In this document: in pieces, positions 52,950 to 63,045 of the stretch | Position numbering within the stretch: position 1 is the stretch's first letter | Layout: each line of letters begins with the position of its first letter | Origin: Labilibaculum sp. DW002 | GTDB lineage: Bacteria > Bacteroidota > Bacteroidia > Bacteroidales > Marinifilaceae | Assembly: GCF_029029525.1 (NCBI RefSeq) | Contig: NZ_JAKJSC010000001.1 | Span: forward strand, 496,001 to 560,000 | Reading direction: 5' to 3' | DNA length: 64,000 bases | The notes under the pieces: model-generated | The model's database searches: none | What the model was told of the DNA's origin: nothing | Seen by the model: only the letters and a program-made list of their open reading frames with translations | Program-made: the position numbers and the translations under genes

Positions 52950-53299
52950 TGATCCCTTGCAAAATTTTGTCCCCATTTATCTAATTCTAGGATAATGGGG
53001 ATTATTGCTTTGCCCGATTCGGTTAATTTATAAACGACATGAGGAGGTACTTCTGGATACACTTCACGACTTACCAATTGATCATTCTCTAATGCTCTTA
53101 CAGAAAAGGTAAACATTCTATTTGATAATCCATCTATGGATTTCTGTAGTTCTCCAGATCGCATCTCACCATCCTTTAAATGAAAAAGGATTAATGATTT
53201 GTATTTGTCACCTATTAAACGAAGTGCAAAGGCAAGAGAACAAATATATTCCTTTCCATCGTAGTTGATTATCTTAGGAGTACAGTTACTATTTTCCAT
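52925..53299 (-). CDS. HxlR-family winged-helix transcriptional regulator
   Basis: The 124-residue protein is a single MarR/HxlR-type winged helix. Supporting features are CSLAFALRLIGDKYKSLILFHLKDGEMRSGELQKSIDGLSNRMFTFSVRALENDQLVSREVYPEVPPHVVYKL.. type order: an N-terminal Cys-containing helix, a recognition helix and the VPPHVVYKLTESG wing. A cysteine in the N-terminal helix of some relatives senses redox or aldehydes. A TATCTTTG -7 box at 53319-53326 lies upstream. It is convergent with the VOC gene, so the VOC gene could be a target, but a shared operator cannot be placed. Confidence 0.87.
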   Translation of the reverse strand: MENSNCTPKIINYDGKEYICSLAFALRLIGDKYKSLILFHLKDGEMRSGELQKSIDGLSNRMFTFSVRALENDQLVSREVYPEVPPHVVYKLTESGKAIIPIILELDKWGQNFARDHHLYAPGE

Positions 53300-53318
53300 A
53301 TAAATCTAAATTTATTAG

Positions 53319-53326
53319 CAAAGATA
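53319..53326 (-). promoter_or_regulatory. -7 box of the HxlR regulator gene
   Basis: The minus strand reads TATCTTTG, 19 nt upstream of the start codon at 53299. No TTTG lies at the -33 position. Confidence 0.5.
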
Positions 53327-53377
53327 AGGTTTTACGAACTTGTATTCATCATCATGTTTAAAACTTACATTAGCAAT

Positions 53378-53411
53378 AAAGCCATTATTCTGTTACTAGA
53401 ATAATGGCTTT
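53378..53411 (-). terminator. Terminator after the esterase gene
   Basis: AAAGCCATTATTCT (53378-53391) and AGAATAATGGCTTT (53398-53411) form a perfect 14-bp stem with a 6-nt loop, 22 nt beyond the esterase stop at 53433. Confidence 0.75.
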
Positions 53412-53432
53412 GCTCTTTATATAAATACTTAT

Positions 53433-54293
53433 CTAATTCACTTCTGATTCTTTTTTCTCATGCTTTAACATCCATGTAAAGATATCAGTGGTAAATGAAT
53501 CGCAATCTTTATTTTCTTTTCCAATTCCTGTTCCTTCATAAGTACAAGTCCATGAATTGTGTCCCAAATTAGGATAAAGTGTAATTTTAGCTTTTTCGCT
53601 TGGGTTAATCTTATTAATTGCCTCAATCATACTTTTTGATTGAGAAGGAGCAACAGTTGCATCACTCTCTCCATGAAATGCCCAAACAGGGATATTTTTG
53701 AAATTTTCCGCTTGGTCAGTATTACCACCACCACAAATCGGAACAACTGCTGTTACGTGAGACTCATCGCCAAATGTTCCAACATAATTAAAACATCCAA
53801 ATCCGCCCATACTTAATCCAGTTATATATATTCTTCGTTCATTAATTTTATATTTTTCAATAATATATTCAACAAATTTTTTCATCTTATCTGCACGCCA
53901 GCTTTCGTCATGGCACTGCGGAGAAATTACCAACATCGGATACTTCGGCGCCCAATTTCCATTTTCAATCATCTTTGGAGGTCCGTTTACAAGAATTCGC
54001 TCCAAATATTCCGGATGCTTTAGACTATTGCCTTTTTCACCTGCACCATGCAAAAATATTAGTATTGGATACATTGAATCTTGATCATCATCGTAGCCTG
54101 AAGGTTGATATGCATAATAACCATATGGCGTATTAGCTTCTCCTAATAAATGACTGGAATGAATTCCCCCGTCATCCGAAGGAAGGTTTGAAAGGTTATA
54201 GTAATCGGTTTTAGATAAACCTTCATCATCGGAACAAGAAGCAAAACAAAATAAGAAGAGAATACAAAAGAATAAAACTATACAGTTTTTCAT
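53433..54293 (-). CDS. Esterase lipoprotein of the PHB-depolymerase / alpha-beta hydrolase type
   Basis: The 286-residue protein has a lipoprotein signal peptide (VLFFCILFLFCFASCSDD, Cys anchor). The alpha/beta hydrolase domain shows the oxyanion region FLHGAGEKG, the nucleophile elbow GLSMGGFG, a WAFHGESDATV acid segment and LGHNSWT for the histidine. These features match the carboxylesterase/PHB-depolymerase group found in Bacteroidota glycan and peptide loci. It is likely on the outer membrane or in the periplasm. It is the last gene of the minus-strand locus with SusC/SusD and the metalloprotease. The substrate is unknown, with an acyl- or feruloyl-type ester possible. Confidence 0.82.
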   Translation of the reverse strand: MKNCIVLFFCILFLFCFASCSDDEGLSKTDYYNLSNLPSDDGGIHSSHLLGEANTPYGYYAYQPSGYDDDQDSMYPILIFLHGAGEKGNSLKHPEYLERILVNGPPKMIENGNWAPKYPMLVISPQCHDESWRADKMKKFVEYIIEKYKINERRIYITGLSMGGFGCFNYVGTFGDESHVTAVVPICGGGNTDQAENFKNIPVWAFHGESDATVAPSQSKSMIEAINKINPSEKAKITLYPNLGHNSWTCTYEGTGIGKENKDCDSFTTDIFTWMLKHEKKESEVN

Positions 54294-54428
54294 GGCACGA
54301 AATCATTTTATAATTATCAATAAATTTTAATTATGCAATAATACGAGATGAAAGTTCTTTTGTAAGAAAAGAATACAATAATTTTATGTTTTTGTTAAAT
54401 AATTCACACTTTTACATCAGGGTATATT

Positions 54429-55199
54429 TTATTGATTCAACCACTTCTTAAAATCTGCACACCGATCCTGACTAACAATTGCATCGATACATTCTGCATG
54501 ATTAGGGCTCAGAATTAATTTTATTCTATTTTTCGAATAGTAGTGCATCTCGTTAATGGCTTGGTAGCTAACCATGAATTTACGGTTAATGCGAAAAAAT
54601 AATTTTGGACTAAGTTTGTTTTCTAAAGACGAAAGTGTTCCATCAAAAAGATAGCGATTCCCATCAAATCCAAACAAATAAAGCGCCTTGCCTTCTGCCA
54701 TAAAATACGCTACTTGTTCAACTTCTAATGAACTCAAACGATCGCCACGACTCACAAGAAATCGTTCCTGATATTGCTCTCCAGTCATTAGATTATTTAA
54801 GGATTTATGAAGAGCATTAAAATCGAGAGTCTCCTTCTCTTGAAATAACTTTTCGAACTTTTCTAATGCAATTTCCACATCATCACAATCCATTGGTTTC
54901 AATAAATAATCAACACTGCAATGTTTAAAGGCCTGTATAGCATATTGATCGTAAGCTGTTGTAAAAATGACCGGTGTTGTCACATCCAATCTGTCGAATA
55001 TCTCAAAACTGTTACCATCTCCCAGATGAATATCCATAAATATCAAATCAGGCTTATTTTTAGATAGATACCGCACAGCCTGTTCAATATTTTCTAGATG
55101 TGCTTCAATTTTAATTCTATTTGGGCGTAAAGTAAGCAGCATTTTCTCCAACTCTCTTGCTGCCAATTGTTCATCCTCAACAATAACTATTCTAATCAT
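54429..55199 (-). CDS. LytTR-family response regulator
   Basis: The 256-residue protein has an N-terminal receiver domain (IVIVEDEQLAARELEK acidic pocket, phosphoacceptor in DLIFMDIHLGDG, VDYLLKP) and a C-terminal LytTR DNA-binding domain (about 155-255, VEQVAYFMAEGKALYL ... FFRINRKFMVSYQAI). LytTR proteins bind paired 9-bp direct repeats about 21 bp apart. Matching repeats lie at 63046-63096 upstream of the metalloprotease gene. The probable partner kinase is the LytS-type protein at 63131-64000. The gene follows susD and a terminator at 55238-55264, so it probably has its own transcript. Confidence 0.92.
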   Translation of the reverse strand: MIRIVIVEDEQLAARELEKMLLTLRPNRIKIEAHLENIEQAVRYLSKNKPDLIFMDIHLGDGNSFEIFDRLDVTTPVIFTTAYDQYAIQAFKHCSVDYLLKPMDCDDVEIALEKFEKLFQEKETLDFNALHKSLNNLMTGEQYQERFLVSRGDRLSSLEVEQVAYFMAEGKALYLFGFDGNRYLFDGTLSSLENKLSPKLFFRINRKFMVSYQAINEMHYYSKNRIKLILSPNHAECIDAIVSQDRCADFKKWLNQ

Positions 55200-55237
55200 T
55201 TATGTCATTTTTTTACGCGTCCAAATTACAAAAGAAA

Positions 55238-55264
55238 AGGGGTAATCCGTAATGGAAAACCCCT
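55238..55264 (-). terminator. Terminator between susD2 and the LytTR gene
   Basis: AGGGGT (55238-55243) and ACCCCT (55259-55264) pair, with an inner TCC/GGA pair, and the minus strand continues with TTTCTTTT. It lies 31 nt beyond the SusD stop. Confidence 0.6.
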
Positions 55265-55294
55265 AATTTCAATGTATTAATATGCTAATTTAAC

Positions 55295-56674
55295 CTAATT
55301 ATTCAAATTTGGATTGTTTTGTACAACTTCGTTTGGAAAAGGAATTACATAACGAGCATCATTTTCGTTAAGAATAAACTCTTTTGATACTTCACTCGTT
55401 TCTTTTACGATATGAGTTATCGAAGGCTTTCCCATTCTCTTTAAATCGAACCAACGATGACCTTCCGCGCATAATTCTTTAAAACGTTCGTTAAAAACAC
55501 GTGTTTTCAAATCCGTTTCTGAAAGATTATCAATAATAGCTTTTTCAGCTTCAACAGTTTCTGTCGTATATCTTTTCTCAATTAATGATTTTAAAAAGCT
55601 TTTTGAGGCATCAAAATCTTTCAGGTTAAAAGCAGCTTCTGCTGCAGTTAAATAAAGTTCCGACAATCTGAATGTTGTTTTAAATTGATCGTAACTAACC
55701 TTATTTCCTGAAAATTTATATCCTGAAGCATCGTAATCGTACTTCAGATATTTTGAAAAACGCATATCATTTGTTCGATCAAAAGCATCAGTTAAAGCTG
55801 AAGATGCAACAACAGCACTATGAATTTTAAAATCACATGTTTTTTCTAAGGCCAAAATCGATTCTGATGACTCAAAATGAGTTGGTAATACATCATCATC
55901 GCCAAAACTTGCAAAATTTACAAGTGAATAGGCTTCATTATTAATCACCTTTTGAGCAGCATCAAGCGCCAAAGCCCATTGCCCTGTGTACAGATAAAAA
56001 CGAGCCTCGAATGCATTGGCTGCATTTAGGGAGAAACGGTATCTTAGAACAGCTTCTTCTTGTTTATCAACACTCATCAACTTTTTTCCCTTATTAATAT
56101 CAGCAATAATGCTATCATTCATTGCTTTTAATGTGCTTGGGAAAGGATTTACATCCAAATCAACTAAAGTTACTAACGGAGCTGTCCTTAACTGATCGTT
56201 AGTACCTGGTTGATATTGATCTCCGAAAATGTTTGACAAAATAAAATGAGAATAAGCTCTCAAAAGATAAGTTTCACCTTTGGTTTGATCAATTTCTTCT
56301 TGCGTACCTTCAATCGCGTCATCAATATTTTCCAGAATATAATTACAATAAAAAATTGTTTTATACATTGGTAAATATCCAAGATCAGACTCTGCTCCTC
56401 CTGCATTTTGATCCCACTGATAAATATTTCTGTAATCGTACAATCCTTCAGAATCGCCTGTTTTTAAATCCATTTCGTCAGAAGCAATTGCTACTAATCC
56501 CCTACTGTTTGGAAAATTACTATATGCCTTTGTAAGCATTTCTCTGAACTCAATCGCACGTGTTGGAATTACTTGCCCTTTGGGTTTCACATCCAAATAA
56601 TCATCGCAAGAACTGAATCCAATTGCAATAAGTGCAAATAATAAAAATATGTTATTTCTTATTCTATTCTTCAT
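55295..56674 (-). CDS. SusD/RagB-family lipoprotein
   Basis: The 459-residue lipoprotein (signal NNIFLLFALIAIGFSSC, Cys anchor) has the SusD/RagB pattern: DDYLDVKPKGQVIP at the mature start, GETYLLRAYSHFILSNIFGD in the TPR-like part, and FNERFKELCAEGHRWFDLKRMGKP near the C terminus. It forms a complex with the SusC-type transporter encoded 38 nt upstream. RagB relatives bind peptides and others bind glycans. The linked metalloprotease favours peptides, which is inference. Confidence 0.94.
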   Translation of the reverse strand: MKNRIRNNIFLLFALIAIGFSSCDDYLDVKPKGQVIPTRAIEFREMLTKAYSNFPNSRGLVAIASDEMDLKTGDSEGLYDYRNIYQWDQNAGGAESDLGYLPMYKTIFYCNYILENIDDAIEGTQEEIDQTKGETYLLRAYSHFILSNIFGDQYQPGTNDQLRTAPLVTLVDLDVNPFPSTLKAMNDSIIADINKGKKLMSVDKQEEAVLRYRFSLNAANAFEARFYLYTGQWALALDAAQKVINNEAYSLVNFASFGDDDVLPTHFESSESILALEKTCDFKIHSAVVASSALTDAFDRTNDMRFSKYLKYDYDASGYKFSGNKVSYDQFKTTFRLSELYLTAAEAAFNLKDFDASKSFLKSLIEKRYTTETVEAEKAIIDNLSETDLKTRVFNERFKELCAEGHRWFDLKRMGKPSITHIVKETSEVSKEFILNENDARYVIPFPNEVVQNNPNLNN

Positions 56675-56712
56675 TTTGAATATTCTTATAAGGTTCTAAT
56701 CTGCTTTAATTT

Positions 56713-59700
56713 TTAGAAATTTGCTTTTACCCCAAATGATACCGTTTTAGGAAGAGGTTGTGCCAATGGATTTCCAATTGTTTCAGGATCTAAATAATCC
56801 TTATAGTCTCCATAAAGCACTGCTAAATTTCTCGCTTCAACAAACACTCTTAAACCACTAAGATTAAGTTTTCTTACAAAATCATTTGAGCAAGTATAAC
56901 CCAATCGTACTGTCTGCAGACGAGCATAACTAGCATCACGAACATTTGAACTCAATAAGCGTTCTATTGCAGGGTTTGTTGCCAATAAATAATAGGTACT
57001 ATACAATGGATCCGATTTAGAAGCTCCATCTACAATTCTTGGTAATGTAGCCTCCGTATTTTCAGGAGTCCATCTTTCTAAGACTGATTTATTCCAATTC
57101 AATCCTCTATCAAAATTAGTCATACTGTATTTTGGCTGAGCAAGAACCTTATGACCAAGATTGAAAACAACACCTAAACTTAAATCAAAACCTTTATAGG
57201 TAAATTTATTGGTTAAACCTCCTGAATATTTTGGGTTTGATGATCCCGAATAAGTATATAGTTCGCGTTGTTCAGCAGCTGTTAGTTTCGAAGTAAAAGT
57301 TGGAGGCACAATATTCAGTAATTCTTCATCTGTTAAAACATAACCAAAACTTTCATACAATGCTTTTAAATCTTGTCTGCCTTTAATCGATGTATCTTCC
57401 ATTTGGAAAGCATCCGCCAACTTAATCTTATCCCCATTTTTCTTATAAATCATAGGAACGCCATTTTCATCTAAGCCCGCTTGTTTCAGCGTAAATATCG
57501 AATTAATAGGATGTCCTACCTGATTTACCGATGGTGTTAATAAATTGTTCGCATTTAAAATCTTATCTACATTGCTAGTATTGTAAGCAATATTTAGTTG
57601 AGTTGACCATGAGAAATCCTTCGACTTAATATTTCTTGTGTAAATAGATAATTCAACTCCCTTATTGGTAGTCTCAGCAAAATTTACCGATGTTACATTA
57701 AATCCAGTTGAGTAGGCAAGTGATTTAGGCCCAATCAAATCAGACGATTTACGAACATATCCATCAATACTACCACTAATGGTATTCTTGAAAAAACCAA
57801 AATCAAGTCCTAAATTATAGGTCGAAGTTTTCTCCCATCTTAATTTTGGATTAGGTGGAGATGAAACGGTTAAGCCATTCTCATCAGCTCCTGGTAAAAC
57901 TTTAATTCGGTTATAAGTTCCAATTACATATGGAGAGGTTGATTTATCGATATTACCTTGTAAACCATATGATGTACGCAACTGTAGTTTATTCAAAAAT
58001 GCAACCTCCTTCAAAAAGCTTTCTTCTTTTATTCTCCAAGTTCCACCAATTGACCACAATGGCAAATATTTATATTTTCGATTTACACCAAAGAGATTAG
58101 ATCCATCCCATCGAACGCTTCCGAAAACAGTATATTTATCCCTGTAAGTATATCCACCAGTACCAAAGAAAGAAACGTATCTATCTTTTACATCTCCTGC
58201 TAAATAAGAAGGGAAAGTTTTATAGTCTTTATCATCACGATATGCTATTGCTTGTGTAGTCAAATTAAGTTCGTCATAACCATAACCAAAACTTTGAATC
58301 GTTTTTAAAGAAGACTCTCTTAGTTCATTACCTAACATGAAAGAAACATCATGATCCCCATTGATATTCTTGCTGTATTTTAATATGTTTTTTAAGGTAT
58401 ATTGAAAACGATCACTTGCATAGTTTCGAATAATTCCTCCTGTTTTAGGAAGAAGAAAATCTTTTCCACCATTATAACGACTGCGATAGCGCATGTCTCT
58501 TACATAATAACTGTCCTGTTTTGCAAGTTTTTCGTTTGCAAGCTTATCTATCTGTAAGCCTAATTGAGATTCAAATGTAAAGGCATTCGTCAATTTCCAT
58601 TCGATATTGAAATTTGCCAACACACCGTCACTTTTTAGTTTGTTTCCAGTATTTTCGCGTTCTTCCAATATATTGTAATCTAACAATTGTCCTGTTGTAC
58701 TATTAATGTCCTTGTCGTATAGATAGGCATTATTTTCGTCGCTAGGTAAATAGTAAGGATTTGCTTTACGAGAATAATATACAGGATTAGTAAAAGATCG
58801 GCTATCCGTTAAATAACTTTTATTAATTCTTCTGTTAACCATTAAAGAAACACCAGCCTTAAAACGACTGCTAACCTTAAAATTATTTTTTACTGAAAGG
58901 TTATAACGATCTACAGAAGTTCCTGAAAGGTTTCCTTTTTCGTTATAATAACCAGCCGAAATATAGAAATCGTTCTTATCAGTTCCTCCAGAAATACTAA
59001 AGTGATGATTTTGCGAAATTGCATCTTCATACAATTGATCATTCCAATTGGCATTCACATTTCTTAATGCGCTTATTTCCGACTGGGCGTCAGCTGGAAT
59101 AGCAGACAAACCACCCGATTTAAACAAATCCAATGCGCTGTGATTGCTTAAAATACGACCAATAGCACCCTGATTAGGTTTATATGAATATCCTGATTTT
59201 GCCAATTGAAGTTCCAAATCAACTTTCTCTGATGAATTCATCAAATTTAATCGATCAATATTTGGCTTTGGTTTGTAACTAAACGTTCCTGAATAGTTAA
59301 CTCTTACCTTTCCTTTTTTTCCTTTTTTTGTTGTAATAACAATTACACCATTTGCTGCACGAGCACCATAAATTGCTGTTGCCGAAGCATCTTTTAAAAC
59401 TGTGATACTTTCGATATCATCAGGATTTACTCCAGCAATTGGCGAACTTGTTAATTGATCAACATCGATATCATCCTGATCCGAAGGTAAATCTGTTCCT
59501 TCTAATGGTATACCATCAAGAACCCAAAGTGGATCTTGTGGCCCATTAAGTGAAGCCGTTCCACGGATACGAATTCGTGCGGGTGCACCAGGAGCTCCTC
59601 CAGTTGATTGTACGCTAACTCCTGCCAATTGTCCTTCTAACATTTGGTCAACACCAAGTACAGCTGCCTGCTTACTTTCCTCAATATCAAGCGTTGTAAC

Positions 59701-60105
59701 AGCGCCAGTTAACTTTCTTTTTTCAATTTTTTGATATCCTGTTACAATTATCTCTCCTAGCTCACTAGTTGATTCGCTAAGTTTAATTGTAACAACTGTT
59801 TTGCCTGTGATATTAACCATTTGAGTTTCAAAACCAAGAAAGCTACAAGCTATGGTATTTAATCCTTTAGGAACCTCTAGGGTAAAATTACCATCAAAAT
59901 CGGTAATGGTTCCTAATGTAATGTTCTCTATAATCCCTTTCATATTGGTTTCTGTACCGATCGTTGATTTATCGATATATACCGATGCTCCGATCAGAAC
60001 TTCCCCATCCTTTTCAGAGAGAACCTTTCCTGAAATTTGCTTCATTTCTTGAGCCGATACAAATAGCGGCATCAAAATCAAAAGCAAGCTTAGCAGTCTT
60101 TTCAT
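56713..60105 (-). CDS. SusC/RagA-family TonB-dependent transporter
   Basis: The 1130-residue outer-membrane transporter starts with a signal peptide (LLSLLLILMPLFVSAQ). A CarboxypepD-like domain follows with an internal insert (about 22-115: ISGKVLSEKDGEVLIGASVYID ... GTITDFDGNFTL). The plug contains YGARAANGVIVITTKKG, and a large barrel ends in KTVSFGVKANF. The barrel is longer than that of the first SusC (1022 residues). It is followed by its SusD partner after 38 nt. A terminator-like hairpin separates it from the protease gene. Together with the protease, the RagAB type of oligopeptide uptake is a fair hypothesis. Confidence 0.95.
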   Translation of the reverse strand: MKRLLSLLLILMPLFVSAQEMKQISGKVLSEKDGEVLIGASVYIDKSTIGTETNMKGIIENITLGTITDFDGNFTLEVPKGLNTIACSFLGFETQMVNITGKTVVTIKLSESTSELGEIIVTGYQKIEKRKLTGAVTTLDIEESKQAAVLGVDQMLEGQLAGVSVQSTGGAPGAPARIRIRGTASLNGPQDPLWVLDGIPLEGTDLPSDQDDIDVDQLTSSPIAGVNPDDIESITVLKDASATAIYGARAANGVIVITTKKGKKGKVRVNYSGTFSYKPKPNIDRLNLMNSSEKVDLELQLAKSGYSYKPNQGAIGRILSNHSALDLFKSGGLSAIPADAQSEISALRNVNANWNDQLYEDAISQNHHFSISGGTDKNDFYISAGYYNEKGNLSGTSVDRYNLSVKNNFKVSSRFKAGVSLMVNRRINKSYLTDSRSFTNPVYYSRKANPYYLPSDENNAYLYDKDINSTTGQLLDYNILEERENTGNKLKSDGVLANFNIEWKLTNAFTFESQLGLQIDKLANEKLAKQDSYYVRDMRYRSRYNGGKDFLLPKTGGIIRNYASDRFQYTLKNILKYSKNINGDHDVSFMLGNELRESSLKTIQSFGYGYDELNLTTQAIAYRDDKDYKTFPSYLAGDVKDRYVSFFGTGGYTYRDKYTVFGSVRWDGSNLFGVNRKYKYLPLWSIGGTWRIKEESFLKEVAFLNKLQLRTSYGLQGNIDKSTSPYVIGTYNRIKVLPGADENGLTVSSPPNPKLRWEKTSTYNLGLDFGFFKNTISGSIDGYVRKSSDLIGPKSLAYSTGFNVTSVNFAETTNKGVELSIYTRNIKSKDFSWSTQLNIAYNTSNVDKILNANNLLTPSVNQVGHPINSIFTLKQAGLDENGVPMIYKKNGDKIKLADAFQMEDTSIKGRQDLKALYESFGYVLTDEELLNIVPPTFTSKLTAAEQRELYTYSGSSNPKYSGGLTNKFTYKGFDLSLGVVFNLGHKVLAQPKYSMTNFDRGLNWNKSVLERWTPENTEATLPRIVDGASKSDPLYSTYYLLATNPAIERLLSSNVRDASYARLQTVRLGYTCSNDFVRKLNLSGLRVFVEARNLAVLYGDYKDYLDPETIGNPLAQPLPKTVSFGVKANF

Positions 60106-60157
60106 AAATTCTTGTTTTTATTGGTTAGTAAAATAGTGGTTAATTCATACAAAAAAA

Positions 60158-60188
60158 CAGATTAGGAGAATTTTACACTCCTAATCTG
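60158..60188 (-). terminator. Terminator between protease and susC2
   Basis: CAGATTAGGAG (60158-60168) and CTCCTAATCTG (60178-60188) form a perfect 11-bp stem with a 9-nt loop, and the minus strand follows with a run of seven Ts. It lies 13 nt beyond the protease stop and may split the locus into two transcripts or allow partial read-through. Confidence 0.75.
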
Positions 60189-60200
60189 CTATGGTCAATA

Positions 60201-62891
60201 TTATTTATTACTTAATGCGTGTTCTATACGAAGAATAAGATCCTGATAATGAAAGCGTGTTGCTTCATTACCAATATTTTTCTTTCTCTTCAATAAATCT
60301 TTAATTCGGAATAATTCTCCTCTTTTTACCGACACTTCATCTGAAACACGGTGCATAGTGGCAAAAAATAAGTTGCGCTTCGCATAAGTACTCGCCTGTT
60401 CTTCTTTCTCATCAGCAAATATTGCATTGTTCTTCACGCCATACTCACAAAGCATTGGCATATGTCCATGATCTGATCCACAAGAGCAATCTGAAGCATG
60501 CAATGATTTTTTACTTGTCTTTTCTAAAGCTTTGTTCTGAGCAATAATTAAAGCATCTACAAAATTCTTTTGCGACTGACGCTCAAATACTGATAAACTT
60601 CTTCCCTTAATAGTCTGCGCAAATACACCTTGGTGCAAGTCGCTCATCATTTCTGTAAGTGAATATGCATCATTCCCATTATCGGCTTCGTTTTGTAGCA
60701 TTCTTAACAAACGCTCTTTCTGAAGTAATGAGTAAAAGATATGTGCGTGTAAATCACGAAATAGTGTCGTTGGCGCATATTCAATATCGCCAATAGGCGA
60801 TTCCTTAATAGGATATGTTTTATTGTAGATATCTGCTTGGGTCAACCATTCCGGAATATCAATTACCTCTTCTAATAAGTATTTAATAGCATCCTTTTGC
60901 TTTGCCTTCTCAACGTGAGTATAAGCCGCTTTTTTCTCACCATAAACAGGTTGATCAAGATATATACCTCCAACATTGGTCACCACATGGTTGGCATAAG
61001 TGAACCATTGCCCAATAATACCCATCATCATTTTTCCAGCCTTCTCGTAATCCTTACCTTCTTCGTAAGTCCAATCTTCAACTTGTGGTACAATGCGTTC
61101 CAGGTTTTTTAATCCATAGCGACTTGCATGCATTGAATTATCTCCCAAATCTTCGCTTTGCGCCGATGGATCAATTGTATTCTTTCCGTTCTGCTGAGGT
61201 CCATAGTGGTATAAAGGATCCGTTTCGTGTTTACGGAGCATAGCAGTTTGTTCACTTAATTCATCCCAAGGATTGGCTTTATTATTCCATTTGTAAGCCC
61301 ATCCAATTGCAAAAATATCGTAAACTCCAATTTGCGGTGTAATATTCTTAACACCATCTCCAGGTTGTGCAACATAATTAAAACGAGCGTAATCCATAAT
61401 CGAAGGTGCTGTACCTCCCATTTTATCTGTGTAAGTTTTCGATCTTAATGAATCAACCGGATAAGCATATGAAGCTCCCATGTTATGCATTAACCCTAAG
61501 GTATGACCAACCTCGTGCGAGGATACAAAACGAATTGCATGAGCCATATGTTCGTCTTCGAATTTATTAGCTCTTGCTTTAGGATCGATGATACCTGTTT
61601 GAATTCTAATCCAGGATTGTAAGGCCGTCATAACATTATGCCACCAAATAATATCGGCTTCTATAATCTCCCCGGATCGAGGATCGACAACTGAAGGGCC
61701 CATCGCATTAGCTTGGCTTGATGCTGCATATGTCACCATTGAATAGCGAACATCATCACCATCAAAATCAGGATCGTCTACAGGAGCATCTTTAGCAATA
61801 ATAGCATTCTTGAAACCTGCTTGTTCAAAAGCAATTTGCCAATCGTTTATTCCATCTTTTATTGCTTGACGCCATTGAGCAGGTGTAGCAGGGTCTACAT
61901 AATAGACGATTTGCTTTTGTGGTTCTACCAGCTCTCCAGCCAGATACTTTTCAACATCTTCTTTTTTAGGCTCTAAACGCCATCTTGTAACCAATTCACG
62001 ATTTTCAAGAGCTTGCTGTTTGTCGTTAAAATAGTGTTGTTTGGTTGTAAAAAAGCCAACTCGTTTATCAGCAAATCTAGGTTTCATAGGGTTTTCATCT
62101 AATAAAACAATATTAGTCGTCACCTCAATAGAAACAGTAATACCTTCGGCTTTAGTTGTAAGCAGCGATTTCATAATCAAGTTTTGCGGAAAACTTTTTG
62201 CTTTACTAATTTTAGATAGGCTCTTTAATGCCGATCCTGGCATTCCCAAAACAGTAAACAGATCATTCAAGCTCTTTTCAGAACCATCAAAAATCTTATT
62301 CACTTTAAAAACACATGAGGTCGAATCTTTTCCAAAACAAGCTAAGTCAAAGCTTTCTCTAATAGAAGGGATATAATTGTCGCGAACCGATTTGGTAATG
62401 GCATCGCCCTTTTTTCCTTCGTAGTATGGATGATAAGTAGTCACCCAAACTTTTTCATTTAAGGTATCGGCCTCGAAACGAATTAAAAGGTTCTGGTAAT
62501 TGATTCCTTTATTAATACCCATCTCATTAATTTGAGAAGGAACCTTAGAGATCTTATTGACTAAAAGAAAATCACGGCTAAGCAGTGAATCAGAAATCTC
62601 GAAATAATAATCCTTTTTTACTCTGTGAATATCAATTACCCCTTTTTTTGTAATTGCATCAGAAGAAATTATTTCATCATACTTTTTTAATTTAGAATCG
62701 GAGTCTTTACCCTGAATAGAGTCTGACTCGCTTTTTACATTCTTCTTTTTCCAAAAATTGAAAATACCATCCTTAGCTGAAAGAATGGATCGTTCTGATG
62801 CTTGCAATTGTAAACTCGTTCCCCCAAGAATGCAAGCTATCAAGAACAATCGCGAAAATTTGTGATTTGGTGTGATTGTACTTAATTTCAT
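60201..62891 (-). CDS. Secreted zinc-dependent metalloprotease
   Basis: The 896-residue protein has an N-terminal export signal (FSRLFLIACILGGTSLQLQA), a long beta-rich pro-region (about 60-350) and a metzincin-like catalytic domain. That domain carries the zinc motif HEVGHTLGLMH (HExxHxxGxxH) near residue 460 and a Met-turn segment APSIMDYARF. It resembles the large DUF5117/DUF4953 zinc proteases of Bacteroidota. A late CSCGSDHGH cluster is unusual. The protease would make peptides outside the cell or in the periplasm for the RagAB-like transporter downstream. Its promoter region carries the LytTR-like repeats at 63046-63096, suggesting direct two-component control. Confidence 0.92.
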   Translation of the reverse strand: MKLSTITPNHKFSRLFLIACILGGTSLQLQASERSILSAKDGIFNFWKKKNVKSESDSIQGKDSDSKLKKYDEIISSDAITKKGVIDIHRVKKDYYFEISDSLLSRDFLLVNKISKVPSQINEMGINKGINYQNLLIRFEADTLNEKVWVTTYHPYYEGKKGDAITKSVRDNYIPSIRESFDLACFGKDSTSCVFKVNKIFDGSEKSLNDLFTVLGMPGSALKSLSKISKAKSFPQNLIMKSLLTTKAEGITVSIEVTTNIVLLDENPMKPRFADKRVGFFTTKQHYFNDKQQALENRELVTRWRLEPKKEDVEKYLAGELVEPQKQIVYYVDPATPAQWRQAIKDGINDWQIAFEQAGFKNAIIAKDAPVDDPDFDGDDVRYSMVTYAASSQANAMGPSVVDPRSGEIIEADIIWWHNVMTALQSWIRIQTGIIDPKARANKFEDEHMAHAIRFVSSHEVGHTLGLMHNMGASYAYPVDSLRSKTYTDKMGGTAPSIMDYARFNYVAQPGDGVKNITPQIGVYDIFAIGWAYKWNNKANPWDELSEQTAMLRKHETDPLYHYGPQQNGKNTIDPSAQSEDLGDNSMHASRYGLKNLERIVPQVEDWTYEEGKDYEKAGKMMMGIIGQWFTYANHVVTNVGGIYLDQPVYGEKKAAYTHVEKAKQKDAIKYLLEEVIDIPEWLTQADIYNKTYPIKESPIGDIEYAPTTLFRDLHAHIFYSLLQKERLLRMLQNEADNGNDAYSLTEMMSDLHQGVFAQTIKGRSLSVFERQSQKNFVDALIIAQNKALEKTSKKSLHASDCSCGSDHGHMPMLCEYGVKNNAIFADEKEEQASTYAKRNLFFATMHRVSDEVSVKRGELFRIKDLLKRKKNIGNEATRFHYQDLILRIEHALSNK

Positions 62892-62905
62892 TTAATATAT
62901 TTTGT

Positions 62906-62951
62906 TTGTAGTTGTGAGCATCGCCCTACACGAATACTCACGGCACTACAA
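62906..62951. repeat. Imperfect inverted repeat in the protease leader
   Basis: TTGTAGTTGTGAG (62906-62918) and CTCACGGCACTACAA (62937-62951) pair with a two-base bulge, 15 nt before the protease start. It could form a leader hairpin affecting translation or be a second binding site. Confidence 0.45.
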
Positions 62952-63045
62952 AATTCATTTTTGCGTTTTACAATACCCAATGAAGACCATTGAGCAATAA
63001 TTCGAAACAAAAATGAATTAATTCTTATCTACAAGAAAAAAGAAA

